From Hippopus hippopus (Eukaryota; Mollusca; Bivalvia; Cardiida; Cardiidae), in the NCBI GenBank assembly GCA_946811185.2, contig OX328106.1:9838777-9902776 (forward strand): a stretch of 64,000 bases of DNA, in the 5' to 3' direction. The notes under the pieces were generated by a model, which was not told the origin of the DNA, did not search any database, and saw only the letters and a list, made by a program, of their open reading frames with translations. Shown here one piece after another: positions 1 through 10,840 of this stretch. Numbering within the stretch: the first letter of the stretch is position 1; each line of letters starts with the position of its first letter. The position numbers were made by a program, and so were the translations under genes.

Positions 1-742
1 CGTCGTCCTCGTACGGTGGTCCATCCGGTATTCAGGATCCGTGATTGTTGTAGACGGTATTTATCGTGAAATGAATAGACAAATTAAAAGCAGACGCTAC
101 ACAATACATAAGCGAAGTACGGAACAATTTTAATCAGATGAGAGCAGGGGTGTGCCGTTTGGAGTTCGTAGTTTGCTTACCCGATTGTCTTTGTTGTGTT
201 GAAGGCAAAGAACTAATAAACCAAAGCAATGTTTATGCATTGTTACAAGAGCACGCAATGCTAGCACCTTTTGATAACTCGGGAAACGTTGTTGGTTGTA
301 TCAGAGAAGTTGGTCTCTACCTTTGCGATAGACTTATGGATATATATAGAACAGCCCATTTTGCAATCAGTCAAGGACTTATTCGGTGAATTTAGGAATT
401 GGACTTTCGTCCCCCTCTCGCTCATTAACAGATCAAAATGGTTTTCTTTGTTTGGAGGATAGTTCATCGTGCTGTCTTAATGAAACTTCATCTCCTCCAT
501 TGAGTATCTACTCACAGAATGTGACAGTGCAAGGACAAATTAAGAGATTGTTTGGGCCATACAACTACATCAATTCTAGTCAGGTCGTGTCCGGAGGGCG
601 CAATAATCATGTGTCTTCTAGAGGATTTGTATTCGACCGGAAATGTGTTTTTGCGTTTTCCCGACTTTTTGTTGTCGATGAAGAAAGCTTCTGGAAATCA
701 AAATTAAAGAATTGTTGGAGGAATAAATTCGAAGGACCTTGA
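1..742 (+). CDS. cassette ORFs b(part)-c-d, unit 0
   Basis: The end of ORF b (to 133), ORF c (138-389) and ORF d (386-742), as in unit 1. The variant at 512 is T (Ser in ORF d). Confidence 0.35.
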
Positions 743-1691
743 TGGAAAGATTGTTGGTTGCAAGAAATACAAGTGGCCAATAGTATTTGGATGTATAAAG
801 AGCATGTTAAAAGGAGACACGAAAAGGCTAGTGACCATGTGCATCGAAGGAATACGTTCTTCTGATCTTGGATTTTTCCCTGCAGTTCGATTCTTTGATC
901 AAAATAGGAATTGGAGTTATACCTATGGAGTGTGGGTTTTGATGGACGGAGAATCTGGTCAAGGGACATTCGAGAACGAGGCGAACAGCCTTCATGGATT
1001 GCTATTGCTGGAGTTAGAACGATAGAAGATATGTCACACGAGCCACTATCAAAATATGGTGTTTCCATGGCTTAAAGATGTACTTGAGAAGATAGCAGAG
1101 AAGAAACTGGGCCAGAATGAGAAGGTGTTAGTACTAACCTTTGTCAGTAGTGTAGCTTTGATTATGAATGGGAAATATGTAGACTACAATAACATCAGTA
1201 GGTTGGAACCAAAGCTACCCATTACACAGTTCACACTTCGATTGCTTGAGGTCCAGTGTAAGTTTAGACTTGGTAATGTGAATACCATTCGACTGCTAAA
1301 GTTGCACCCATCAATTCCCCACAAACTGACACAGGTCGAGAAGAACAAAAGACAGAAGGTGGACCAAGAAACTGTTCAACAAAGGGAAAGTACCCGGGAA
1401 ATGATCAGAGACGATAACGAACTGGTAGGACTAGAAACGATAGCCGAAGAAACAGAAAATGTGGGTAATTCAAAGATAGGAAAGAGCAGACATGTACCCA
1501 CTAATGCATGTATAATCAAATCAGCCTGGAGTGAAGGCGAAGTGGAAATATTGAAAGAAGTAATGGGTCAAAAGAAAGGAGGTCGAGTTGAGAGGTACAG
1601 GTTGTATCAGAATATGTGTCAGGAAAAGGGTATACCCGATACGTCGGAAAAGGCTTTTATTGTCAAGATGAACAGATTTGAAAAACAATAG
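708..1691 (+). CDS. cassette ORF e, unit 0
   Basis: Same as the unit 1 copy, with the in-frame TAG at 1023-1025 and the 211-codon ORF from ATG 1056. Confidence 0.5.
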
Positions 1692-1756
1692 AAGTAATCG
1701 TACTGAATTAATGATTTAATAGAATTTGCGTTGAGGTACTGAAAAGAGTAGAAACA

Positions 1757-2462
1757 ATGAGCCTCTGACCTCAAAGAATAGTGAGTCTCTGACCTCAAAG
1801 ACACTCAGATTAAGAATTGTGATAGTGAGTCTCTGAACTCAAAGACACTCAGATAGAGTAGTGATAGGGAACCTCTGAGCTTAAAGACACTTAGATTAAC
1901 AAAAGTGATAGTGAGCCTCTGACCTCATAGACACTCAGATTAAGAATAGTGAGCCTCTGACCTCAAAAACACTCAGAATAAGAATAGTGAGCCTCTGACC
2001 TCAAAGACACTCAAATTAAGAATAATGAGCCTCTGACCTCAAAGAAACACAGATAAAGAATAGTGATAGTGAACCTCTAAGCTGAAAGACACTCAGATTA
2101 ACAAAAGTGATAGTGAGCCTCTGACCTCATAGACACTCAGAATAAGAATAGTGAGCCTCTGACCTCAAAGACACTCAAATTAAGAATAATGAGCCTCTGA
2201 CCTCAAAGAAACACAGATAAAGAATAGTGATAGTGAACCTCTAAGCTGAAAGACACTCAGATTAACAAAAGTGATAGTGAGCCTCTGACCTCATAGACAC
2301 TCAGATTAGGAATAGTGAGCCTCTGACCTCAAAAACACTCAGAATAAGAATAGTGAGCCTCTGACCTCAAAGACACTCAAATTAAGAATAGTGAAGCTCT
2401 GACCTCAAAGACACTCAATTAGGAATTGTGATAGTGAACCACTGAACTCAAAGACACTCATA
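1757..2462 (+). repeat. 38-44 bp minisatellite, unit 0
   Basis: Full-length copy of the minisatellite described for unit 1. The 164 bp higher-order block is visible from the paired ACACAGATAAAG words at 2047 and 2211. Confidence 0.9.
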
Positions 2463-3794
2463 CTACATCGAGTTCGAGGCAATTAATTGAAAGGCCTATT
2501 ACAACATAAAAGCCAAACCTAGCGACAATGAGTCGGGTGGCGCCCGATGAAACCCCTGCCCATGAGCAGCTAATATGTTTAAAAACTGGGGGACTAGGTG
2601 CCAGGCGTAAATCATTACGAGAGTTCAAAATTAAATTTTGAAAGCACTATTTTATTTTCTGCAATAAAATATAGACCCTTAAACAGACGATGTTTGCCGA
2701 AAGCATTCTATATATACATTAAAAACACCGTTCTTAGTTATGGATTGTTCGCTTGTAGCTCGTCTCAATCTGCACCGATTGATCTGATCCTTATGTTAGT
2801 TTATAGAAGACATCCTGGGCTTCATTGCAGGCACCTCAATTTTTTTTTTTTCTGCTATAAATTGTGACGTCGTAATAGAAGATGTTCCTCTGAGGAATCA
2901 AGAGTTTTTTAAAGAAAAACTTAGAAATTTAAGGACTACCGGACTGTAGAACAGCTCATGCTGCGCTGGTCGAGCCGATCTTGGGTCATATTAAAGAGCT
3001 CCTTCGGGTCTACATGTTGGTTTCATCTGTTGAATTCTTACGATACATGCAGACGTGAATACGGACGATGTTTGTGTAAAGAAATCAGGGAAATAACAAA
3101 ATCTTCTGGAAATCGCCATAGATGAATTGCAGCTCATCTTACTTGCGGTTGCAATTATTTTAAGAATTAGCCAATGTTATCCAAACTTATAGCCCACAGT
3201 GTGCCCTTTATTTTGAGACTAAAATTGGCTCAATCAGTGAAGTCTGAGATGAGCTACAGGCTGTTAATCCGTAAAAGTTCTATAATTTTTCTTTGAAATA
3301 CAGGAATTCGTCTAGAAACATCGTCTTTTATGGCGTCTGTATTTATTGTAGAAACATAAAGACAGTGTGTAACTTGTAGCCATGAATGTCCCCTTTTAAA
3401 TAAGACCATGATCGACTAAGTGGGTGCAGATTGTGATGAGCTACAATAGAGCAATCAATAACAAATAAAAGCTTTTTTACCGCGTAAGAAGAAATCTGGA
3501 AAATTATTGATTTTCTTTGTAATATCTCCGGTCCTCCTTGACAGAAATATACCGTGTTTGGTATCGTTGGAAAGCATTTTTAATCCTCTATAACCCGCAA
3601 CATAAATGAATTGTAAGAGCTGCTTTATAACGAAAATCTCGACGTCATTACAGACTGTGAAGTATACATTACCAAAGAAATTGTGCTACTGATGGTTTTT
3701 ATTCTCTTTCTTCATGCATTGTCTGTCCGTAAATCACTTTGATTGCTCACCTCAAATAGAGGACTCGCTGACCTCATGTACTGGCCATGGCTAA

Positions 3795-4219
3795 TTAGGG
3801 TTAGGGTTGGGTAAAGGCTTATGTTTAAGGATAGGGTTAGGTTTTAGGCTTAGGTTTACAATCATAGTGCGACAGGGTCACTGAGATCAGTTGGGAGAAT
3901 CCGACTTTTGAACACTATCTACAATCTATTAAGTTCACGGAGCGGACAGGGTCCCAAAAAGTCTCGGTGTTCCTAGACTCAATGATGAGTTTCCCTCAGA
4001 TTGGTTTCAAAGATTATGGTGGGGGGAATTTTTATCTCAGGTTACTGTTAAGATATTCTCTTTCTTCATGCATTGTTTATCTGTATATCACTTTGATTCC
4101 TCTCCCCAAATAGAGGACTCGCTGACCTTATGTACTAACCATGGTTAATTAAGGTTAGCTTAGGGCTTATGGTTAGGGTTAGGTTTCGGGTTTAGGGTTA
4201 GGGTTAGGGTTTAGGCTTA
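3795..4219 (+). repeat. telomere-like tracts, unit 0
   Basis: Two TTAGGG-type tracts at about 3795-3858 and 4147-4219. Confidence 0.8.
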
Positions 4220-4710
4220 AAACGATGTATGAGACACTTGAGATGAGACAAAATGAATATGATTGGCTGCCGAAGTCACGTGTCAGAAAAACTTTACCTC
4301 TACCCTGTCCCTGTCCTTTGCCCTTACCCTAATCTTCAAGATGCGTTGGTGACATGTGCAAAATATTAGTGGGCAAACCCACGTGGCCATTTAGTCGCCA
4401 TTTTGTAAAACTGTGGAATATTTCAAGAAAATAATACGATAATGGAATGCTTTGACTGATAATCGTGTTTTTTTTTTTTTTTTTTTTCATGTTTGAGACA
4501 TAGTTACTGTTCAGTTGTTCATTTTGGAAATAGGACTTGAAGGTGAGAAGTATTTTTCTTCTTTTATTTAAACTTTTCCTCTTCTGTTTGTGCAATGACT
4601 ACATATTTACAGCACCGACCTAAGCATCCGGCATAGTTGATGTTGTAATAGCCTAGGTAATTATCAATCTTTAAATGTTTCCACACCATTGATTTAGTCA
4701 TTGTCACTAC

Positions 4711-5440
4711 CACTTCCCCTGCTCCGTGCTCTTTCCCTGACAATTCCCCTGTCCCTTCCCTCCCCCATCCCATTCCATGCCCCTTCTCCTGTCTCTACCT
4801 TTGCTCCTCCCCTTCCCCTTCCCCTGTCCCATTCCTTCCCCTTCACTCGCCTTCCCCAAGTGTTCCCCTGCCTTCCACCGCCTTCCATAAGTGTTCCACT
4901 GCCTTCCCCCGCCTTCCCCAAGTCACTTTATTTTATTTTATTTCATTTTTTTTTTTTTTTTTTTGCCTTTCCCTGCCTTCCCCAAGTGTTCCCCTGCCTT
5001 TCCCTTTCTTCCCCAAGCAAATGTTTGCCTTCCCCCGCCTACCCCGAGTGTTACCCTGCCTTCCCCGCCTTCTCCAAGTCATTTGTTGCCTTCCTCCGCC
5101 TTCCCCAAGTGTTCCTCTGCCTTGTTCCGCTTTCCCCAAGTCATTTCTTGACTTCCCCGCCCTCCCAAAGTCAACTATTGCCTCCCCCTTCTTCCCCAAG
5201 TGTTCCCCTGCCTTCCCCTATTCCACTTTTGCCTTCCCCAAGTGGAAAAATTCCCCCGTCCTTTCCCCTGTCCCTGACCTGTCGCTGTCTTTTTCCCTTC
5301 CCCTGTAACTGTGTCTTCCTTTGCCCCTGACCCTGTCTCTTCCTCTTCCCCTTCCCCTGACCTTGTCTCTTCCCTTACCTCTGACCCTGTCCCTTCCCTT
5401 GCACCTTGACCCTGTCCCTTTCCCTGGCCCTGCCAATTGT
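4711..5440 (+). repeat. pyrimidine-rich minisatellite, unit 0
   Basis: Same CCTTCCCC-type tract as in unit 1, with a T run near 4948. Confidence 0.9.
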
Positions 5441-5706
5441 TCTGCATTGTTCTCCTGCCTTCTGCAAAGCTTAACAAATTGGTTGTTTTTAATTTCTCTA
5501 CCACCAAAATGTTCACATGCCTTTTTTTTAACTTTTCCAATCATTCCTCTGTCTCAACAAGCTGCTCTTGTTTTTTCCTTGCCTACTCTCGCATTCTTTA
5601 ACTTTCCCAATGCCTTATCCATATGTTCCTCTATTTTCTCTTGCATTCCCGAAACATCATCAACTTTCCCGTGTGTACCTAAGCAATAGTATATATATTT
5701 CAGAAG

Positions 5707-6576
5707 ATGGCCTCTGAAAACGACAGTGATGAGGAAGAGTTCTTGTTGACTGACACAGCTTTAGAAAATGCTGAAAATTTTAAAGCTGCCTGGAATGGAG
5801 ACGTAGGTTTCCTTAAGCGAGACAAGTATATAGTAGTGAGAGGATCAACAATTGGTAAAGACGAGGATTGCGGTATTAATTTAATGCCTGATATTGACGG
5901 AATTAGTATTTTGTGGAAGGACATTGGAAAGGGATTGGAAATAAGTTACACGCATCTAAACTTGTCACCTAGATATAGTTATGAATTAAAGCCCATTTAT
6001 TCAGTTGTTAAGAAACATTTGAAACTGACAGATTATGACGATATTGGTATAGCTAATTTGAAATACAGTGTTGGGTATCAAGTGATGTATAGTGAAGGTT
6101 GGGACACATGGCTCATGTTTCTGCCAAAGCAAAAGCGGAATAGTCCAGACTACACGAGGTTGCTTTGCAACATGACAGAACGCAATATTGAAATTATTCG
6201 AGTAGAATTCCAGAATGGACTGAAAGAATTATAGAAGACAGGAATTGCAACAGACACCTTGGCCAAGAATAATCTTGACAATCTGTTATGAATGTTCGTG
6301 TTACCAGGAGACCGGGGTGTCGTACTGAATGTTCTTCAAAGAAGTATCGAACATGCAGACTTATACAATCCCACCTTTGAAGCGAAGATGTTTACGTTTA
6401 GACTTGGGGAAAAGTGCAGATCTGTTTTGTCATCCAGAGATTTATCGAATATTTGTCTTTATCCACAGAATGTGCGTTTCCTACAGATGTATTCCGACAT
6501 GCCACATCGTCGTCCTCGTACGGTGGTCCATCCGGTATTCAGGATCCGTGATTGTTGTAGACGGTATTTATCGTGA
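5707..6576 (+). CDS. cassette ORF a: unrecognised acidic-start protein, with two in-frame stops
   Basis: The first ORF of the repeated cassette encodes 175 residues from ATG 5707, opening with an acidic stretch (MASENDSDEEEF). It ends at TAG 6232-6234. The same frame reopens, meets a TGA at 6289-6291 and then runs open for 94 more codons to 6576. Reading on in one frame past two isolated stops suggests one longer ancestral gene, now decayed, or stop readthrough; splicing is a third option. I recognise no domain. There is no signal peptide or membrane segment, and the composition is that of a soluble protein with many aromatic and charged residues. The ATG is preceded by a TATATATATTTCAG stretch that could serve as a 3' splice site or TATA-like element. 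Real coding is inferred from length and natural composition, not from homology. Confidence 0.5.
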
Positions 6577-6640
6577 AATGAATAGACAAATTAAAAGCAG
6601 ACGCTACACAATACATAAGCGAAGTACGGAACAATTTTAA
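6353..6640 (+). CDS. cassette ORF b: overlapping basic ORF
   Basis: A 95-codon ATG ORF in a different frame that overlaps the 3' half of ORF a and continues 64 bases past it. It ends only 4 bases before ORF c. It is basic at the C-terminus (RQIKSRRYTIHKRS). The homologous reading may pass from frame a to frame b near 6560, consistent with a frameshift. Only one of the overlapping frames is likely to be coding at any point. Function unknown. Confidence 0.3.
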   Translation: MQTYTIPPLKRRCLRLDLGKSADLFCHPEIYRIFVFIHRMCVSYRCIPTCHIVVLVRWSIRYSGSVIVVDGIYREMNRQIKSRRYTIHKRSTEQF

Positions 6641-6644
6641 TCAG

Positions 6645-6896
6645 ATGAGAGCAGGGGTGTGCCGTTTGGAGTTCGTAGTTTGCTTACCCGATTGTCTTTG
6701 TTGTGTTGAAGGCAAAGAACTAATAAACCAAAGCAATGTTTATGCATTGTTACAAGAGCACGCAATGCTAGCACCTTTTGATAACTCGGGAAACGTTGTT
6801 GGTTGTATCAGAGAAGTTGGTCTCTACCTTTGCGATAGACTTATGGATATATATAGAACAGCCCATTTTGCAATCAGTCAAGGACTTATTCGGTGA
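6645..6896 (+). CDS. cassette ORF c: cysteine-rich-start ORF
   Basis: An 83-codon ATG ORF starting 4 bases after ORF b and ending in TGA. The first third is rich in cysteine and hydrophobic residues (CRLEFVVCLPDCLCCVEGKE), which could suit a small metal site or a membrane-proximal segment, but no known motif fits. It touches ORF d by four bases. Not recognised; it may be one piece of a larger frameshifted gene. Confidence 0.35.
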   Translation: MRAGVCRLEFVVCLPDCLCCVEGKELINQSNVYALLQEHAMLAPFDNSGNVVGCIREVGLYLCDRLMDIYRTAHFAISQGLIR

Positions 6897-7249
6897 ATTT
6901 AGGAATTGGACTTTCGTCCCCCTCTCGCTCATTAACAGATCAAAATGGTTTTCTTTGTTTGGAGGATAGTTCATCGTGCTGTCTTAATGAAACTTCATCT
7001 CCTCCATTGAGTATCTACACACAGAATGTGACAGTGCAAGGACAAATTAAGAGATTGTTTGGGCCATACAACTACATCAATTCTAGTCAGGTCGTGTCCG
7101 GAGGGCGCAATAATCATGTGTCTTCTAGAGGATTTGTATTCGACCGGAAATGTGTTTTTGCGTTTTCCCGACTTTTTGTTGTCGATGAAGAAAGCTTCTG
7201 GAAATCAAAATTAAAGAATTGTTGGAGGAATAAATTCGAAGGACCTTGA
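6893..7249 (+). CDS. cassette ORF d: open frame without ATG
   Basis: An open frame of about 118 codons whose only possible start near the beginning is GTG, unusual for a eukaryote. This points to an internal piece of a gene reached by splicing or frameshift. The second half (from SIYTQNVTVQGQ) reads as a natural globular protein, with several aromatic residues and KSKLKNCW near the end. It stops where frame e opens, 34 bases of overlap earlier, as expected of a frameshift. A single-base variant at 7019 (A here; T at 512, 20029 and 33039) changes Thr to Ser. Family unknown. Confidence 0.35.
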   Translation: MNLGIGLSSPSRSLTDQNGFLCLEDSSSCCLNETSSPPLSIYTQNVTVQGQIKRLFGPYNYINSSQVVSGGRNNHVSSRGFVFDRKCVFAFSRLFVVDEESFWKSKLKNCWRNKFEGP

Positions 7250-8198
7250 TGGAAAGATTGTTGGTTGCAAGAAATACAAGTGGCCAATAGTATTTGGATG
7301 TATAAAGAGCATGTTAAAAGGAGACACGAAAAGGCTAGTGACCATGTGCATCGAAGGAATACGTTCTTCTGATCTTGGATTTTTCCCTGCAGTTCGATTC
7401 TTTGATCAAAATAGGAATTGGAGTTATACCTATGGAGTGTGGGTTTTGATGGACGGAGAATCTGGTCAAGGGACATTCGAGAACGAGGCGAACAGCCTTC
7501 ATGGATTGCTATTGCTGGAGTTAGAACGATAGAAGATATGTCACACGAGCCACTATCAAAATATGGTGTTTCCATGGCTTAAAGATGTACTTGAGAAGAT
7601 AGCAGAGAAGAAACTGGGCCAGAATGAGAAGGTGTTAGTACTAACCTTTGTCAGTAGTGTAGCTTTGATTATGAATGGGAAATATGTAGACTACAATAAC
7701 ATCAGTAGGTTGGAACCAAAGCTACCCATTACACAGTTCACACTTCGATTGCTTGAGGTCCAGTGTAAGTTTAGACTTGGTAATGTGAATACCATTCGAC
7801 TGCTAAAGTTGCACCCATCAATTCCCCACAAACTGACACAGGTCGAGAAGAACAAAAGACAGAAGGTGGACCAAGAAACTGTTCAACAAAGGGAAAGTAC
7901 CCGGGAAATGATCAGAGACGATAACGAACTGGTAGGACTAGAAACGATAGCCGAAGAAACAGAAAATGTGGGTAATTCAAAGATAGGAAAGAGCAGACAT
8001 GTACCCACTAATGCATGTATAATCAAATCAGCCTGGAGTGAAGGCGAAGTGGAAATATTGAAAGAAGTAATGGGTCAAAAGAAAGGAGGTCGAGTTGAGA
8101 GGTACAGGTTGTATCAGAATATGTGTCAGGAAAAGGGTATACCCGATACGTCGGAAAAGGCTTTTATTGTCAAGATGAACAGATTTGAAAAACAATAG
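7215..8198 (+). CDS. cassette ORF e: C-terminal region with possible Myb/SANT-like domain
   Basis: One frame is open from 7215 to 8198, interrupted only by a TAG at 7530-7532. The longest ATG ORF inside it encodes 211 residues from 7563. The part before the TAG has a compact aromatic stretch (FFPAVRFFDQNRNWSY). The last 55 residues resemble a Myb/SANT-like or MADF-type helical DNA-binding domain: a Trp followed by EGEVEILKEV, a basic Arg/Tyr helix (RVERYRLYQ), then a helix with AFIVKMNRF. This is a pattern judgement and not a database match. The middle is polar and probably disordered. The same frame on both sides of the TAG argues for one gene carrying a stop. The minisatellite starts 66 bases downstream. 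Confidence 0.5.
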
Positions 8199-8263
8199 AA
8201 GTAATCGTACTGAATTAATGATTTAATAGAATTTGCGTTGAGGTACTGAAAAGAGTAGAAACA

Positions 8264-8969
8264 ATGAGCCTCTGACCTCAAAGAATAGTGAGTCTCTGAC
8301 CTCAAAGACACTCAGATTAAGAATTGTGATAGTGAGTCTCTGAACTCAAAGACACTCAGATAGAGTAGTGATAGGGAACCTCTGAGCTTAAAGACACTTA
8401 GATTAACAAAAGTGATAGTGAGCCTCTGACCTCATAGACACTCAGATTAAGAATAGTGAGCCTCTGACCTCAAAAACACTCAGAATAAGAATAGTGAGCC
8501 TCTGACCTCAAAGACACTCAAATTAAGAATAATGAGCCTCTGACCTCAAAGAAACACAGATAAAGAATAGTGATAGTGAACCTCTAAGCTGAAAGACACT
8601 CAGATTAACAAAAGTGATAGTGAGCCTCTGACCTCATAGACACTCAGAATAAGAATAGTGAGCCTCTGACCTCAAAGACACTCAAATTAAGAATAATGAG
8701 CCTCTGACCTCAAAGAAACACAGATAAAGAATAGTGATAGTGAACCTCTAAGCTGAAAGACACTCAGATTAACAAAAGTGATAGTGAGCCTCTGACCTCA
8801 TAGACACTCAGATTAGGAATAGTGAGCCTCTGACCTCAAAAACACTCAGAATAAGAATAGTGAGCCTCTGACCTCAAAGACACTCAAATTAAGAATAGTG
8901 AAGCTCTGACCTCAAAGACACTCAATTAGGAATTGTGATAGTGAACCACTGAACTCAAAGACACTCATA
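8264..8969 (+). repeat. 38-44 bp minisatellite (unit 1)
   Basis: Roughly eighteen imperfect copies built on GAGCCTCTGACCTCAAAGAC followed by ACTCAGATTAAGAATAGT, with some copies extended by GATAGT. A longer block of about 164 bp, made of several of these copies, is itself repeated. Each copy holds TGACCT, the complement of the AGGTCA nuclear receptor half-site; no function can be claimed from this. Confidence 0.9.
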
Positions 8970-10300
8970 CTACATCGAGTTCGAGGCAATTAATTGAAAG
9001 GCCTATTACAACATAAAAGCCAAACCTAGCGACAATGAGTCGGGTGGCGCCCGATGAAACCCCTGCCCATGAGCAGCTAATATGTTTAAAAACTGGGGGA
9101 CTAGGTGCCAGGCGTAAATCATTACGAGAGTTCAAAATTAAATTTTGAAAGCACTATTTTATTTTCTGCAATAAAATATAGACCCTTAAACAGACGATGT
9201 TTGCCGAAAGCATTCTATATATACATTAAAAACACCGTTCTTAGTTATGGATTGTTCGCTTGTAGCTCGTCTCAATCTGCACCGATTGATCTGATCCTTA
9301 TGTTAGTTTATAGAAGACATCCTGGGCTTCATTGCAGGCACCTCAATTTTTTTTTTTCTGCTATAAATTGTGACGTCGTAATAGAAGATGTTCCTCTGAG
9401 GAATCAAGAGTTTTTTAAAGAAAAACTTAGAAATTTAAGGACTACCGGACTGTAGAACAGCTCATGCTGCGCTGGTCGAGCCGATCTTGGGTCATATTAA
9501 AGAGCTCCTTCGGGTCTACATGTTGGTTTCATCTGTTGAATTCTTACGATACATGCAGACGTGAATACGGACGATGTTTGTGTAAAGAAATCAGGGAAAT
9601 AACAAAATCTTCTGGAAATCGCCATAGATGAATTGCAGCTCATCTTACTTGCGGTTGCAATTATTTTAAGAATTAGCCAATGTTATCCAAACTTATAGCC
9701 CACAGTGTGCCCTTTATTTTGAGACTAAAATTGGCTCAATCAGTGAAGTCTGAGATGAGCTACAGGCTGTTAATCCGTAAAAGTTCTATAATTTTTCTTT
9801 GAAATACAGGAATTCGTCTAGAAACATCGTCTTTTATGGCGTCTGTATTTATTGTAGAAACATAAAGACAGTGTGTAACTTGTAGCCATGAATGTCCCCT
9901 TTTAAATAAGACCATGATCGACTAAGTGGGTGCAGATTGTGATGAGCTACAATAGAGCAATCAATAACAAATAAAAGCTTTTTTACCGCGTAAGAAGAAA
10001 TCTGGAAAATTATTGATTTTCTTTGTAATATCTCCGGTCCTCCTTGACAGAAATATACCGTGTTTGGTATCGTTGGAAAGCATTTTTAATCCTCTATAAC
10101 CCGCAACATAAATGAATTGTAAGAGCTGCTTTATAACGAAAATCTCGACGTCATTACAGACTGTGAAGTATACATTACCAAAGAAATTGTGCTACTGATG
10201 GTTTTTATTCTCTTTCTTCATGCATTGTCTGTCCGTAAATCACTTTGATTGCTCACCTCAAATAGAGGACTCGCTGACCTCATGTACTGGCCATGGCTAA
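8970..10300. other. gene-poor spacer of the 6.5 kb unit
   Basis: About 1.3 kb between the minisatellite and the telomere-like tracts. It holds a weak 116-codon frame (9105-9455, GTG start, crossing a poly-T run) that I do not accept as a gene. I see no RNA gene or known element. The stretch matching 'gagctgctttataacgaaaa' is the point where the 16 kb duplication joins in the other copy. Confidence 0.6.
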
Positions 10301-10725
10301 TTAGGGTTAGGGTTGGGTAAAGGCTTATGTTTAAGGATAGGGTTAGGTTTTAGGCTTAGGTTTACAATCATAGTGCGACAGGGTCACTGAGATCAGTTGG
10401 GAGAATCCGACTTTTGAACACTATCTACAATCTATTAAGTTCACGGAGCGGACAGGGTCCCAAAAAGTCTCGGTGTTCCTAGACTCAATGATGAGTTTCC
10501 CTCAGATTGGTTTCAAAGATTATGGTGGGGGGAATTTTTATCTCAGGTTACTGTTAAGATATTCTCTTTCTTCATGCATTGTTTATCTGTATATCACTTT
10601 GATTCCTCTCCCCAAATAGAGGACTCGCTGACCTTATGTACTAACCATGGTTAATTAAGGTTAGCTTAGGGCTTATGGTTAGGGTTAGGTTTCGGGTTTA
10701 GGGTTAGGGTTAGGGTTTAGGCTTA
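10301..10725 (+). repeat. degenerate TTAGGG telomere-like tracts (unit 1)
   Basis: Two short tracts of TTAGGG and close variants (TTAGGTT, TTTAGGC, TTTCGGG) near 10301-10364 and 10653-10725. They are separated by about 290 bp that contains a repeated block (TCTCTTTCTTCATGCATTGT, then GAGGACTCGCTGACC). The two tracts and their leaders look like a local duplication. The arrays are too short and degenerate to be a chromosome end; interstitial or subtelomeric DNA is the likely setting. Confidence 0.8.
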
Positions 10726-10800
10726 AAACGATGTATGAGACACTTGAGATGAGACAAAATGAATATGATTGGCTGCCGAAGTCACGTGTCAGAAAAACTT

Positions 10801-10840
10801 TACCTCTACCCTGTCCCTGTCCTTTGCCCTTACCCTAATC
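10801..10840 (+). repeat. short C-rich telomere-complement-like stretch
   Basis: A run of TACCCTG/TCCCTG/CCCTTACCCTAA words follows the G-rich tracts in the opposite strand sense. With the tracts 80 bases upstream it forms an inverted arrangement. Copies occur at equal positions in all units. Confidence 0.5.

Larger units (their letters stand above)
1..5706 (+). repeat. macrosatellite unit 0 (5'-truncated by window edge)
   Basis: The window opens inside the cassette, at a point equal to 6508 in the next unit. It contains cassette 3' parts to 1691, the minisatellite, the telomere-like tracts and the pyrimidine-rich tract. It has one more T than unit 1 in the run near 2840. Confidence 0.95.

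Noticed and set aside
607..1068. 153-codon minus-strand ORF opposite the cassette, and its copies
   Set aside because: It is antisense to ORFs d and e, has no recognisable domain, and spans the frame change of the plus-strand reading; treated as a shadow.
1757..2462. CRISPR-like array
   Set aside because: The short-period repeats have no unique spacers; monomers are contiguous and imperfect, in a eukaryotic setting.
2598..2949. 89 to 116-codon ORF in the unit spacer
   Set aside because: It starts with GTG, its length depends on the poly-T run length, and it has no recognisable family.
3795..4219. True chromosome end
   Set aside because: TTAGGG tracts are short, degenerate, internal and repeated in each unit.
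4711..5440. Many ORFs of 60-209 codons on both strands in the pyrimidine-rich tracts, here and in every copy, including 34829-36292 and 50906-52342
   Set aside because: They encode only Pro/Ser/Phe/Leu-rich or Gly/Arg/Lys-rich low-complexity peptides, overlap in all frames, and follow from the absence of stops in C/T repeats.
5707..8198. Reverse transcriptase or known transposase in the cassette
   Set aside because: No RT catalytic box, DDE spacing or other transposase signature was found in any frame.
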